Source: Zhengitettix transpicula (taxonomy: Eukaryota > Arthropoda > Insecta > Orthoptera > Tetrigidae). Taken from it: a stretch of DNA of 64,000 bases. The translations under genes were made by a program, and so were the position numbers. Shown here piece by piece: positions 12,303-24,645 of the stretch. The stretch is taken from NCBI GenBank assembly GCA_037074705.1, contig CM073591.1, positions 135,415,032 to 135,479,031 on the forward strand, written 5' to 3'. The notes under the pieces were generated by a model. That model did not search any database. It was not told the origin of the DNA and saw only the letters and a list, made by a program, of their open reading frames with translations. Each line of letters opens with the position of its first letter. Within the stretch, counting starts at the first letter, position 1.

Positions 12303-12440
12303 TAACCAAATAACTTACGAAAATAAATGTGAAATAAATACCACACCACGTCTATGCAATCCATGTTGCTTTCGTCAGGTGGTTCGCTGTTAAGGAGCTT
12401 GCGTCCTTTTTAATCACTTGACGATACCTGTGGTAATTAT
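12303..12440. mobile_element. family B foldback element, decayed
   Basis: Left arm contains AATAAATACCACACCACG followed by the CAATCC...TGCTTTCGTCAGGTG block. A shortened right arm ...TAATCACTTGACGA...TGTGGTAATTA lies about 60 bp away. The arms are inverted versions of those in the intact elements at 46175 and 51159. Confidence 0.6.
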
Positions 12441-13280
12441 TTTAGTCTTAGGTTTACCTGTTATTTGACTAATTATTCATATAATTGGTATGAAAAATAA
12501 GTAAATTCATATTTTAATAATAACAATATTAATATTACCATATAAAATGTTTTATTACTGTAATAATTCTTAATAATATTCTATATAAGTAGTAGAAAGT
12601 GGCACAGTAGTTTTTAAATAAGTTGATAATGTATTAAATTATTCAGGAAGAAAAAAGAAAGAAATTAAATTACGATATATCATAGAATATGAAGTGAAGA
12701 CAGAATAGATCAACGATAAATTATTTAGTACAGTTAAAGTGCACTGCATATAACGAATCATCTTCTAAAAAAAAGATGAACTTTGATATAATATTATGTT
12801 AATATAATAAATTTATCATAACACAATTTACAGAAGATATTTTCTGAGTAACATTCAGTGGGAATTTATTCTGAACTCGGCTATCTTTCTGTCATTTTAA
12901 TAAGTCAAGTGTACAAGCCCCTGTGATTAACGTCACATTCTGCTTATACAAATTAATGTAAAGTGAGCGGACAGAAATATACTTCAGCAGATACAGCTAT
13001 GAGTAAAAAACAAATATCAGATCATTCATTTATATTTTATATATCAGACTCCCGCCTCCCCCCAAAATATTGTAGAAAGTTATGGTTGTAGTAGCAACAT
13101 ATCGGGTTTGGGTTTCCTTTTAGCTCATACCAATTATTGCTTAAAACATGGTTATACGTCACAATTACATTATAATTTTCTGTAATTTATAGAATGTGTT
13201 AACAGAATAATCAGGATCATAGGCATAAATCTTGTAATAAATAAAAATGGACGTTTGTGTGGATGCAAGAATAAAAACTT
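12441..13280. other. AT-rich non-coding DNA
   Basis: Highly AT-rich with no open frame of note and no recognisable repeat. Confidence 0.4.
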
Positions 13281-13803
13281 TTTTTTTTAGGGTAACAGGC
13301 TACATAGTGGCAACTCCTCTTTAATAGCATAGGAAGGAATTTGATAGGGGGGTGCGGAAGGGTATAGGAAGGTAGCCAAGGGTTAACTAGGGCCCCCGGG
13401 CTATAGTTTAAGGAACCTACCCGTCATTCGCCTAAAAATAATCCAGGGAAAACCCTACAAAAACCTGCATCAGGTAGGACGGGCATTGGGTACTTGTCCC
13501 ACGCCCCTCCGATAGCGGGAGAGGTGTTTTCTGTGGGGATGCAGCATTCCATTCCCCGTCCCTCGGACAGTTTAGGAGGCAGCTGGCCGACTATTCCAAT
13601 GGGAACAGATAACAACTCTTACCGTATGCCCAAAGTCTGTGACCCCGGAACTAACACCTCTCAAAACAGGCCGAGGTGCCTCGGCTTGTGGGAACCTTAG
13701 TTCAAAAACGGAGAGAGGAAAAGGCATCCCGAAAGGTAGCCCTCCATGTCTCTCATACAAGTTTCTGCCTGCGAGAGAACACCCCTCGCAGGTATTGCCT
13801 TCG
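13281..13803 (-). repeat. family A retroposon, near full length
   Basis: Starts with a T10 run (the complement of the A-tail) and TAGGGTAACAGGCTAC, and extends through the body to a CTGCGAGAGAACACCCCTCGCAG hairpin unit at about 13769-13791 plus a partial second unit. A short deletion removes part of the 3' end (GAGGGTAATCCCC). Characteristic frames: + 13494-13700 and - 13424-13615. No duplication of the flanking AAGAATAAAAAC was found at the other end. Confidence 0.85.
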
Positions 13804-15420
13804 AGAGATTTCGGAGGCGCTGAATTTTATATCTCGAAGCTACCAATTCCGAATTTGAGCGTCTAATGGTAATTAAGGGCTGGCGGAAGGACTTTACATA
13901 AAATCAACAGAAAAACGACCGAGAATGGTGACTATTCTGTTGGAAGTCGACAAGTTTAGTCGAACTTTCATAATCCGGGTTAAAGTTGAAGTTCAGCTTC
14001 CAGGTTTAGTGGTATGGGAGGAAAAAGTGAAAGGCCGTTAAATGTTCTTAAAGTGTTTGCAATTACTATCAAATTTGTACACATGTTACTTACGATGCAG
14101 GAACAAACACTGGTTGGGTAATACTCGCGCTAGCACCCTTATAAGTATATTTGTCTCTCTCTTAAGATACCAGGAGTGTTTAAATATTATTTTGGAACGG
14201 GGAATGTTTTTAATGATTAGGTTAAACAATCTGAATTTACAGGGATTTATATGACTCTCTTAGGTACTGAAGAATATTTGACACTAAGAATTGATGACTC
14301 GATTAAGGTGCAGTGAGTCGTCACACTGATTGTAATTAAATTAACATTCCTTCGGATAGAAATTAGGTAGGGGACGTGAAATATAAAAGTTAAAAGATGT
14401 GACACTCTCGAAGCCAGTGAAATCACATGTTCACTAAGAGATTGATTTCTAATTAAACGCTTTTCCGGCGTATATAAATAATAGTTGGGCAAAGCCGCTC
14501 ACACAGCTAATAGCAAATAAAATCATTCAACCAGCAAGAATTTATTGACTGTTGTTCATCATCGATTATATAGTGTGAAAATGGACTATGTCCCTGCCGG
14601 ATAGAGGCAGATTTAATTTCATGCTCTAACAAGATGACGCTGCTCTTCATTTGCATGCGAGCGACTAGGTCATTTTTAAAGCAGCACATCATCAAGCGAT
14701 TGATCGGACGGTAGGTTAGTGTTCATCAGAGTCGGGATTGACGTTCGCCCACCATATTATACGGTTTAAATTGTTGATTGTATTCTACATCTCAGAGAGA
14801 GCACATTTGGCATATTATGCACATGAGGCCGCCCGCGTAAATATTTATGTTTGTTTTTTGCGTGACTAAATGCGCGAATATCTAAAACGTAATATACTAA
14901 ACACAATTTTCAGAAATTTAGTACTCAAAGAAACAAGGATTTATGTTTTTGTTAAAAGTATATTAAATTTTATGTGGTTAAATAAAGTTGTTTGTCAAGG
15001 TATTATTTCGGCAAGCTAATTTGATTGCGATGTTAATTTTAAACAAAGATGACCAATTAAACTCTATGGCTTCATACAAGTACCATTTTATTTATGAAAA
15101 TATAAAAACTTATGTTTTTGTCAAAAATTATCAAATATTTCATAAAGGAGCCAATAAACAGGACGGCGTTTAATTTTGGCGCGTTTTCAGACGTTTGCTC
15201 CCGACACCCAAGAATTTTTCAGACTAGGCCAAGACAATAGAAACCCATCCTCTATTCCGTTTATATAGCCTCATGGACAACCACAAAAATTTGCGACATG
15301 ACTAACAGGTTCGACTCTGTTCCTATGAAACAATAACAGAGGACGTGTTTCATTAAAATTGGCCTGGAAAATACTTGAAGCTCGGAGATGAAATGTTGGC
15401 AGACTCATCACAAATAAACG
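13804..15420. other. non-coding; mixed composition, nothing recognised
   Basis: About 14560-14860 is richer in G+C and has weak overlapping frames only. A box-B-like GGTTCGACTC at 15308 has no convincing tRNA fold around it. No repeat family assigned. Confidence 0.3.
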
Positions 15421-15499
15421 ATCCCTTCCTATGCTATTAAAGGGGAGTTGCCCAACGTGGATTATCCTCAAGTAGCCCGTTGCCCTAAAAAAAAAACCT
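15421..15499 (+). repeat. family A retroposon, 3' end only
   Basis: About 79 bp of the 3' terminus (CCTATGCTATTAAAGGGGAG ... GTTGCCCT) with an A10 tail: a strongly 5'-truncated insertion directly upstream of the next plus-strand copy. Confidence 0.85.
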
Positions 15500-15520
15500 T
15501 TCCTTTTTACCCGGATGAAG

Positions 15521-16107
15521 ACCTGCGAAAGGATTCTCTCGCAGGTAACCTGCGAGGGATGTTCTCTCGCAGGTAACCTGCGAGGGATGTTCTCTCGCAG
15601 TCAAAAACCTTATAGGAGAGATACGAAGGGGCTACCTTTCGGGATGCCTTTTCCTCTCCGTTTTTGAACTAAGGTTCCCACAAGCCGAATCATCTCGGCC
15701 TGTTTTGAGAGGTGTATGTTCCGGGGTCACAGACCTTGGGCATACGGTAAGAGTTGTCCGCTATTCCCATTCGAATAATCGGCCAGTTGCCTCCTAAACT
15801 AGTCGAGGCACGGAGTACGGAATGCTGCGTCCCCACAGCAAACGCCTCTCCCGCTATCGGAAGGGCGTGGGACAAGTACCTAATGCCCGACCTACCCGAT
15901 GCATGTTTTTCTAGAGTTTGTTCTGAATTTCTTTTAGGCGAATGCCGGGAAGGATCCTTAAACAATAGCCCCGGGGCCCTAGTTACCCTTGGCTAACTTC
16001 CCCCACCCTTCGGCATCCCCCCTTTCAAATACCTTTCATATGCTATAAGAGGGGAGTTGCCACTATGTGGATTACCCTATACATAGCCTGTCTACACCCA
16101 AAATAAA
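15521..16107 (+). repeat. family A retroposon, full length with three 5' hairpin units
   Basis: Opens with three tandem ~28 bp units, each a CTGCGAG...CTCGCAG stem (15521-15600), the longest such array in the window. It then carries the whole body and the variant 3' end GCCTGTCTACACCCAAAA. Frames: + 15754-15996, - 15690-15965. Confidence 0.9.
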
Positions 16108-16110
16108 TGG

Positions 16111-16602
16111 CGAAGGCTACCTTTGGGGATGCCTTCACATCTCTCTGGTTTTTTGAACTAAGGTTCCCACATGCCGAGGCACCTTGGCCTGCTTTGAGAG
16201 GTGTATGTTCCGGGGTCGCAGACCTTGTGCATACGGCAAGAGTTATCCGCTATTCCTATTGGAATAGTCGGCCAGCTGCCTCCTAAACTGGTCAAGGCAC
16301 GGAGAGGGGAAAGCTGCGAAACCCCACAGCTAACCCCTCTCCCGCCATTGGAAGGAAGGGCGTGGGACAAGTACCAAAAGCCCGACCTACATGATGCAGG
16401 TTTTTCTAGGGTTTTATCTGCATCACTTTTAGGCGAATTGCCGGGTAGGATCCTTAAAACATAGCCTGGGGACCCCAGTTAACCCTTGGCTACCTTCCTC
16501 TACCATTCCGCATTCCCCCTTTCACTCTCTTTTCTATGCTGTACGAGGGGAGTTGCCACTAAGTGGTTTTCCCTATACATAACCTTCTCTTCTGCCTAAA
16601 AA
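16111..16602 (+). repeat. family A retroposon, head-to-tail with the previous copy
   Basis: Begins at GAAGGCTACCTTTGGGGATGCC immediately behind the A-tail of the preceding copy and ends ...CTTCTCTTCTGCCTAAAAA, a third tail variant. It lacks the 5' hairpin array. Body frames + 16201-16464 and - 16158-16370 are those of the family, with a 4 bp duplication (GAAG) near 16355. Confidence 0.85.
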
Positions 16603-17900
16603 CCGATATATATATTACTGTAGATCCATCGGGAAGAAAACCTATTAGATATACCACATCCTGTATTTGAAAACTTTAGGTATTGAAGATTGTCAATGTA
16701 TTTTGAACGTCACGTGGCACAACGCACATCATAATGGCATAATGCAACATCATTCGTATTTAAAAATTGTTGGGCTCAATAAGATATTACAAAATACTTA
16801 TTAGTTTCCAAAGTTATCGGATAGGACTTAAAATATTAGACAATCCTGACATTTGTATTTAATAAAATGATTCTTTATGTTTCCATATGGAAGACAGGGG
16901 TTTGTTTGAAAAAAAATAATAAAGTATTAGGTCTAGACGGGTTTCTGCAGGCACTTCACAACGCTTAAAAATATGCTCATAATAGTTTAGTTTTATTCAT
17001 GTAGCATATAATTAACATTAACGGTTTGCTTTGGAAGGGTTACACACTAAATATTTAAAGGGAATTCAGTTGAAGTATTTTCAATTCGCATGAATATCTA
17101 TTTCTCTTTACGTTCAAAAGTTTTTTTTAGGCTAGAATATCTTAAAGATAGCTGCAATATTTACTACTTTGTAAAGAGGCAAATAGGGAGAAAAAGGCTA
17201 TCATGAATTTATGTCATACTTGCTTTATTTTTTAATTTTCTTCAAATAGTGTAGCCTTCACCATCGCCTGACAAATTTCATACACTGTCAATTGGATTAA
17301 CTTACTTATAAACGCAGTTTATTCCGATTGGTGATGATTTTATTTGAGTACTTAAACCTTCTTTGAAAAGATGAGAAAAGAAGTGGGAGTGAAGTCAAAG
17401 TTTTAATCTAGTCCGCCAGGTTACACTGTTTGACACTTCGTCTGGCATCTTTCTCGTTATCATAACTTTACTTGAGACTTTCATGCATTTAAATGAGTTT
17501 TGGAGAAAATCGCCTTCAAGGGTAAATACGTAGGATGAGGTCTTCTGCACATGACGTCTCACACCAGCTTCACCCATGTTACACTCTTTCGCGCAATGTT
17601 TGAAGAACCATTTAAATTTTTATAAATAATAAATTGATTGTGATGTAACTTCAACGGATGTACTTTCTTTGTGAAAGTAGAAGGCAAAAGCGTAAAAAAC
17701 TTTTGAATTAAACCTAAGTACTTCAAAATAAGTTTTTCCCCAGAAGTAACGTGCAGATATCAGTTTTTTATATTTATTCCAAAATTATTTTTTTAAATGT
17801 TTTCAATACAAATAACTGAAATAAATATGTTACTTATAAGTAAAGCGTATTTTTCCGGGCAAAAATTCTCACCGTAACAAGAACTACAGACCAATGTTTT
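16603..17900. other. AT-rich non-coding DNA
   Basis: No recognisable gene, repeat or regulatory site. Short frames only. Confidence 0.4.
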
Positions 17901-18394
17901 ATAGTTGCAACTCCCCTCTTATAGCATAGGAAAGGGATTTGAAAGTGAGGATACAGAACGGTAGAGGAAGGCACCCAAGGGTTAACTAGGGACCCCGAGC
18001 TATAGTTTAAGGATCCTACCCGGCATTCGCCTAAAATTAATGCAGGACAAACCCTATAAAAACCTGCATCAGGTAGGTCGGTCATTTGGTACTTGACCCA
18101 CGCCGTTCCGATGGCGGGAGAGGGATTAGCTGTGGGGTCGCAGCTTTCCCCTCTCCGTGCCATGACCAGTTTAGGAGGCAGCTGGCCGACTATTCCAATA
18201 GGAACAGCGGACAACTCTTACCGTATGCCCAAGGTCTGCGACCACGGAACATACACCTCTCAAAACAGACCGAGGTGACTCGGCATGTGGGAACCTGAGT
18301 TCAAAAAACCAGAGAGTTGTGAAGCCATCACCAAAGGTAGCCCCCGCCTGAGCTCTCTGGGAAGGTTCACCTGCGAGAAAATCCTCTCGCAGGC
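17901..18394 (-). repeat. family A retroposon, 3' end missing
   Basis: Minus-strand copy lacking the last ~40 bp and the A-tail. Its 5' end carries one CTGCGAG...CTCGCAG unit (18370-18392). The minus-strand frame 18214-17834 is the longest sense frame of the family here (126 codons, running out into flanking DNA); + 18093-18278 is the antisense frame. Confidence 0.85.
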
Positions 18395-18446
18395 TTCCTT
18401 ACACAGACCAATTGATACAATAAGCGTTTTGATTATACGCTGTTTG

Positions 18447-19013
18447 GAGGAACGCTGCGAGGGCTTATCTCTCGCAGGCAGTACCTGCGAGGGATGTTAT
18501 CTCGCAGGCAGAATCTTATAAGAGAGACACGAAGGGGCTACCTTTTGGGATGCGTTTTCCTCTCCGTTTTTGAACTAAGGTTCCCACAAGCCGAGGCACC
18601 TCGGCCTGTTCTGAGAGGTGTATGTTCCGGGGTCACAGACCTTGCTCATACGGTAAGAGTTAACCGCTATTCCCATTGGAATAGTCGGCCAGCTGCCTCC
18701 TAAACTGGTCGAGGCATGGAGAAGGGAATGCTGCGTCCCCACAGCAAACTCCTATCCCGCTATCGGAAGGGCGTGCCGTGGTACAAGTACCCAATGCCCG
18801 ACCTACCTGATGCAGGTTTTTCTAGTGTTTTTCCTGCATTTCTTTAGGCGAACTCCGGGTAGGATCCTTAAAATATAGCCCGGGGGCCCTAGTTAACCCT
18901 TGGCTACCTTCCTCTACCCTTCCACATCCCACCTTTCAAATACCTTCCTATGCTATCAAAGGGTAGTTACCACCTTGTGGATTACCCTAATTTAGCCTGT
19001 TACCAAAAAAAAC
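18447..19013 (+). repeat. family A retroposon, full length with target-site duplication
   Basis: A 567 bp copy bounded by the perfect 12 bp direct repeat ATACGCTGTTTG at 18435-18446 and 19014-19025. It begins with two CTGCGAG hairpin units (about 18453-18512), continues through the complete body and ends ...GCCTGTTACC with an A-run. The duplication and A-tail establish retroposition. Its 5' end faces that of the minus-strand copy at 17901-18394, 52 bp away. Confidence 0.95.
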
Positions 19014-19025
19014 ATACGCTGTTTG

Positions 19026-21990
19026 AAAACTTAACTAGTAGATAGTACACAAAAGAAAGGTTGAAAGTAAAGTTTGTAACAGAAGAAATATTCTTTTCCT
19101 ACAAAAACAAAACAAAAAAGTAATAATCCTAAATAACTTAGTTAAACCCTGTCACTTAACATTTTATATACTTCTACGAAAATTACCGTAGTAGAAGATA
19201 AAGGAGCATCTAACATTTACGAAAAATAGCAATATTGAACCAATCAAATAACAAAGTTTAATTTCGAAGGTACCGTACAATTGTGAATAAAGTCACAAAC
19301 TGTGTTATTTAAAACATTTTTAACTTTACCATATATCTTATAATATAATTACAAAAATTTATAATACGTCATAGTTATATGAAATTGTAGAGTTAATATT
19401 GTTCGAAATATAAAATAATACTGAAGTAAAAAAGCAAACCGTGAGGGGCGACGAATATAAAGCATGAAAGAAAAGATTTTGTAAACAATTTTACGATTTT
19501 ATTATTCCAGTCATTGGAAGTCTCAAAAGTTTATAATTAATTGTTAATACTGATACCTTCCTTAGACGAATAAAACTTTATTTTGCACAATATTCCAGGA
19601 ATCTACTAAGCACACATTAAGGTTGTAAATACAGTAGATCAGATAATTACGAGCTCAAATTTATATGTGATAGGTAATTACGCATTATTGACAGTACATA
19701 GACAGATTATTGCAGGAATTACACTGATTGATTAACCGCCATCGCATTAACACGACAATCATACTGTAACTGTTCGTGCAACTTTTAATTATGTAAGTGT
19801 CAAATAGAAGGTAGTGCTCCCTGCTTACACACACGTTAACGTGATATATTATTTCGATTAGGGAGGGATCAGACACGCAAATTCAATACAATAAACTAAA
19901 ATTACTTTAAATGAACTTGTCGTTCAGAAGTGTACGACTGTTCACAAAAAATTATTCGAACGCATAAAATATAGAAATCTATATTCTAGAATATGTTCCG
20001 AAAATATTGTTCGAAGCATTTCTAATATAACGACGAAATGTATAAATCAATTAACTAATTCATGTTAGAATGAGCTCAGTCATTATTACACCAAATATAG
20101 AAGTTGTGGAAAATGTTTTCTTGGTTTTGTAATATCAATTTTATAATTTAAAATTTGTGCAACATACATAATAGTAAACTTCAACATGTGTAAAAATATT
20201 AATAAAGGAATTTTTGAAATTTAATACCATAGTTTAATGTTTCAGACTCTAAGAATAAAGCTAAAAAATTTTGGAGACAACTTTATATTTTAATTTGATA
20301 CGTTCAATAACACTTAAAGCGGATACGCGTTAAATGTTTGTGTGAAGTTCCGTTTCTTCTATAAACAGGTCAAAATAATTATCCGAACATTATTAAGACG
20401 TTGTGAAAGTAATGTTATTGTATAAAATACCTAGAAGGTAAATAAGGAATAGAAACCTTAAAACTGCTATGAGGTTTCTATAGTTTCCAGTGGTGTGAAG
20501 TCTGCTTTCATTGTTTGTATTTCCATGGTTTCAAACATTGCATTATGTAACGTAGTTTATATATATATACCATTAATTGTTTTAATATAATAAAATTGTT
20601 AGCGGTACGAATGCGTAAAGACGACATTGAAGGCGGTTTTTTTCCCTTTGTTTAACAATGGAGACCGCGCGCTTAGAGAACTGAGTATGCGCTTGGAGAA
20701 CGGCAATCTGGAATCAGCGATGAAAGGTGAAGGAGTCTAAAACCTGGGTACGAGAGATGAATCAGTTAAAAGTCGACGGGGAGATATAATACATTTCAGT
20801 TCATCTAGAGCAACAAAAGTCTGCAGATATAAAGTACAAATGGCGAGATCCTGTATTTTTACATGAAAGCAAGCAAATATTTTACCGAGAGATTTACATA
20901 ATAATTTGCACACGGTGAAGCAAATGATTGCTTCACGCTGATTGAACAATTTTCGCATAGGGGAGACCGACATCCACTAGCTGATCAAAGGGGGCGGCTC
21001 ATCCGAGGTTCCAGATAGCAGAGGACGAGTATTTCAATCGTGTGCATAAAAAAAATGAATGAAGTATAGAGTCAGTGTAAAAATGCCTGTTTAGTGTGGT
21101 AGTTTTCAAGATACAAGACAGAGATCTGGTACCAGACAGACATTCCGTGAATAACAAAACTTTTATACAAATTTGTAAACAATAATTTAAAAGGTATTGT
21201 CAGATTTCGTTTCACTTAGTTTTCTTCTGTTTCACTTATCTTCATATTGTTTCAGGTTAACTTTTTATATTTTAATTGTTAATTTTCAGTTTATACGTTG
21301 CTTTTATTCTAATTATCAAACCCAGTAGTGATCCTGAGATATAGAGATCCGACGTATTTGATTGTAATGATATAAGAATTGTATTTTCATAAATGACACG
21401 AATTAATAAATGATAAATTAAAGTATTTGTTGTTAACTGTATGCAATTCGGCGTGCAAAATAGATCTTATACAATGTAAATTTAAGAACAATAAATTTTT
21501 AAATATTAAATTTTCGTTAATTGATTCATTGATTAACCCTAACAAGGTGTTTACTACAATATATATAGTATTCAATTTTTGTATATTGAGTGCAGCTGTC
21601 CTGTGGAGAATTTTTAAGGTCCTGTTTGTTCCGACGCTCAAGCCGGTCTGCCCTGATCTGGGTGCAACGTCGACGGTGTACGAAGCATGGCTTGACTAAG
21701 AATAGTGAAACTGTTAACGTCGCTTGTGGGGAAAATATTTATTGTGAGGGCTCAGAACCGTGGTGGAATTGTGCTTTGTGATCTTCCTGGTAACAAATTT
21801 AAATTTGGACGGAGTAAATTTCGAGTGTTCAGAAACTCAAAGAAAAATTTTGAAGAATGTTGTTTTGATTTCCGAGTTTTTAAAGGAGTATGAAGAGAAT
21901 GTGTTAAGGAAGCTGAATGTCAACCTAGATAAGTTATAGAGGCTACATTTTAAATTAGAAATTATTTTATTAATGAAATGCTGGTATATT
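19026..21990. other. mostly AT-rich non-coding DNA
   Basis: About 20600-21030 and 21590-21960 are richer in G, with short overlapping frames (for example 21427-21699 and 21590-21781, +) that look like broken coding or LTR debris; no motif could be named. The rest shows nothing. Confidence 0.3.
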
Positions 21991-22470
21991 GTTTTTATAG
22001 TGCAACAGGCTACATGAGGGTAATACTCATAGTGGCAACTTCCCATTAATAGAATAGGAAGGGAATTGAAAGGGGGGATGCGGAAGGGTAGACCAAGGTA
22101 TCTAAGGGTTAAGAAGGGCCCCCGGGCTGTATTTTAAGGACATTCGCCTCAAAGTGACGCAGGAAAAACCCTAGAAAACCAGCATCAGGTAGGTCGAGCA
22201 TTGGGTAATTCTCCTATGCCCTTCCGATGGCGTAAATACAGGGGACGCAGTATTCCCTTCTCAGTGCCTCGACCAGTTTAGGAGGCAGCAGGTAGACTGT
22301 TAAATTGGGAACAGAGAACAACTTTTAACGTATACCCAAGGTCTGAGACCCCAGAACATACACCTCTAAAAACAGGCCCAAGTGCCTCGGCTTGTGGGAA
22401 CCTTAGTTCAAAAACCGGAGAGAGGAAAAGGCATCCCCAAAGGTATGCCCGTCTGTCTCTCCTGATATAA
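21991..22470 (-). repeat. family A retroposon, diverged
   Basis: Minus-strand copy from the T-run through the body, with many substitutions and small deletions, among the most decayed in the window. The usual open frames are destroyed. At its 5' side the sequence departs from the family at CTCCTGATATAATG, where an inverted repeat begins. Confidence 0.8.
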
Positions 22471-22562
22471 TGTTGGTGCTGATTTGTAGTTAAAAGTTAG
22501 CAAACCTCGCCGATAGCAATTCTAAAATCTGACCTCGATTTCTCCAACATCAGGAGAGAGAC
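22455..22562. repeat. inverted repeat at the edge of a family A copy
   Basis: GTCTCTCCTGAT...GTTGG (22455-22476) is complementary to CCAACATCAGGAGAGAGAC (22544-22562) with two small indels, leaving a spacer of about 67 bp. The right arm resembles the opposite-strand head of family A, so this may be the stub of a second, inverted copy. Confidence 0.6.
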
Positions 22563-23384
22563 AATTTTCACAACGAGACTGGATTTTCTTTAAGAAATAC
22601 AGCAGTTTATTTTTGGAATTGGACTTTATTATGTTATTTTCTCAATTTATCCACGCAGTCCTTGGATATTCTGGGAATAAAATCTCATTCATTAGAAGGT
22701 ATTAAGATTTTAAAATTGTACTGACAGAAATTATTAAAATACATTATGAAATTCTTGGGAGGTACGTCTTAAAATAAAATAATGGACAAAGTTGTGATGT
22801 AATTTGTCACCCAAAACGTGCGGATACCATAAGATAATTCGTTATGACAATTTGGGTATTACAACAAATAAAACTTATTGGAAACCGGAGTGAGCTTCAT
22901 CTTATTTCAACCTTATTTGAGAAACAGTATTGCTTTGTTCTTCTATATAATTTCTGGTAAAATTTATTCGATATAAAGTGTTATGAAGAGAATTTAGGGG
23001 AACGAGAAACATCATTACTTTCACGTATCATTGATTCTAAAAACAAATAGGTTAACTTAGCTATAATTATAAATCTCCCATATAAATTAATTTAACTTCA
23101 ATTCAATGCAAAAATTATGTAACCGAAAATCAATCTAGAAAAACAATATAAATGTACATTAAGCCAACCCACAACACTTTATACGTTGTTAGATTTACAT
23201 TTTAACGTAACAGTTTATGGATTTTAAAGAGTTTTCCATTTATCCCAATAGTGTTGTTGATGTTCAGTGCGATTCGTTCAATCAAGGATTCATTTAATTG
23301 GATATCCTCCTTTTCTAATAATGATTATTATTCATGCTTTCAGGTATAGTTTGCATTCATGCAAATTTTGTGTAAGGGCATAAA
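22563..23384. other. AT-rich non-coding DNA
   Basis: No gene or repeat recognised. Confidence 0.4.
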
Positions 23385-23802
23385 CTAAACCTTCTCTCTT
23401 CCTGTTCCTTCATTCCTCACCAAGGATGATATCAGCTTAAAATAAATCCAAGTGGAAGAGATAATGAATAGAGGAATTTGAAACGAATTGCAAAGGAATA
23501 TCCTCCAAATTTCACATTCTAACATTTCTTTGGTATGACACACAACATGAGATAATTTTGCCTTCTCTGAGACCCCGTATCTGTAGGTTGACCATTGATT
23601 TTCTGAGCATGTCCTGCAGCACTCAGCAGCGGCCCGTGAAGTTAGCAGTAGCTGACTCATGCAGATGGTGGCTACTTGTATACGACTCCCGACTTCGCCA
23701 TTTGCATTTCTTAAAGCAGTAACGGTGTTTCGGAGGGCTGCTTCTGAAGTGGATACTTCTGTCGCCACCACATTTGCAGTAAGTACTTTGCGGTAACTTT
23801 AG
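23385..23802 (-). other. long unrecognised ORF, candidate exon or relic
   Basis: Open from just after a stop near 23802 down to 23385, almost 140 codons and the longest non-repeat frame in the window. The N-terminal two thirds are balanced and Ala/Ser/Thr/Cys-rich in a GC-richer patch (23560-23780); the rest is AT-rich. There is no ATG near the start of the frame, so it would have to begin by splicing or at an internal Met. The + strand of the same patch is also open up to 23775, where GCA|GTAAGT is a good donor preceded by a possible CAG acceptor at about 23658. Which strand, if either, is coding cannot be decided. No family recognised. Confidence 0.25.
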
Positions 23803-24179
23803 ATTGATATGCGACTGCTATAAAACTCTCAAGTTTAGTACAACTTTCAGAAGTTCGTTTCTCAATACGAGAATTAGCATTTCTTTACAACATAGGAGAG
23901 GCAGTAAAAGCCTGATCTTTTAAAACAATAGAGGATAGTAAAAGCGGGTTTGAAATTATATTGTAAACTTAAAATTGAACTCAATTCTCTGGGTTCAAGA
24001 GCTCATAGAGCGACCAGTGGATTTTTCAAGATTAAATAAACTCTGCAAATATATTCTACTGATGAAATTGTAATATGTATACTAAAGAAAGTATCACGAT
24101 TGTGATTGAATTAAACATATGAAAACTAAGATAATGATTTGTTTGGAAATAATTATTGCAGAAATGAAAAGAAATGTAA

Positions 24180-24645
24180 GGGGAGAATCAGTAGAGAAGG
24201 AAACACCGAGTCTGTAATTCAGTTATTGCGGATAGATAAGATGGAACTGATATGAGGTGTAACAGATCGAAGAGGAGAGGTAGATTTAATATTATGATTA
24301 GCAAGAATCAGATTGAAAGGACAGCTGTGGCTACTCGACAAATAAAAATTAAGGGTTTTTTGAGGCAGAAATTGAAATGCCTGTAAGAAATGTTGGAGGA
24401 GAACAAATCCAATAAACTTCAGTTTACTCCAGGAACCGAACTGGGTAAATGGAAACGTTGTATTAAACATGGCGATTGAGAATGTCGCCAGCACGAAAGA
24501 CTTCTATTTTAGAGTTAAAGTGAGTATTATTGTTGGTGGTGGTCAGCTTGTAGATGTTGATCATTAAAGACCCTAATGTAGTTTGATGAAACCGTTTGCT
24601 ATAGCGTCATTTTTATTATTTCCGAAAATAGTTTTGTATTCCATA
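24180..24645. other. purine-rich non-coding patch
   Basis: The + strand is purine-rich with broken frames. The 91-codon minus-strand frame at 24219-24494 has no features of a known protein. Confidence 0.25.

Noticed and set aside
13760..13803. CTGCGAG direct/inverted units as a CRISPR array
   Set aside because: Units are self-complementary, variable in number, without unique spacers, and always at the 5' end of family A elements in a eukaryotic genome.
15268..15320. Possible tRNA (TAGCCTCATGG and GGTTCGACTC)
   Set aside because: Box A has an extra base, no acceptor or anticodon stem forms, and no sister copy was seen.
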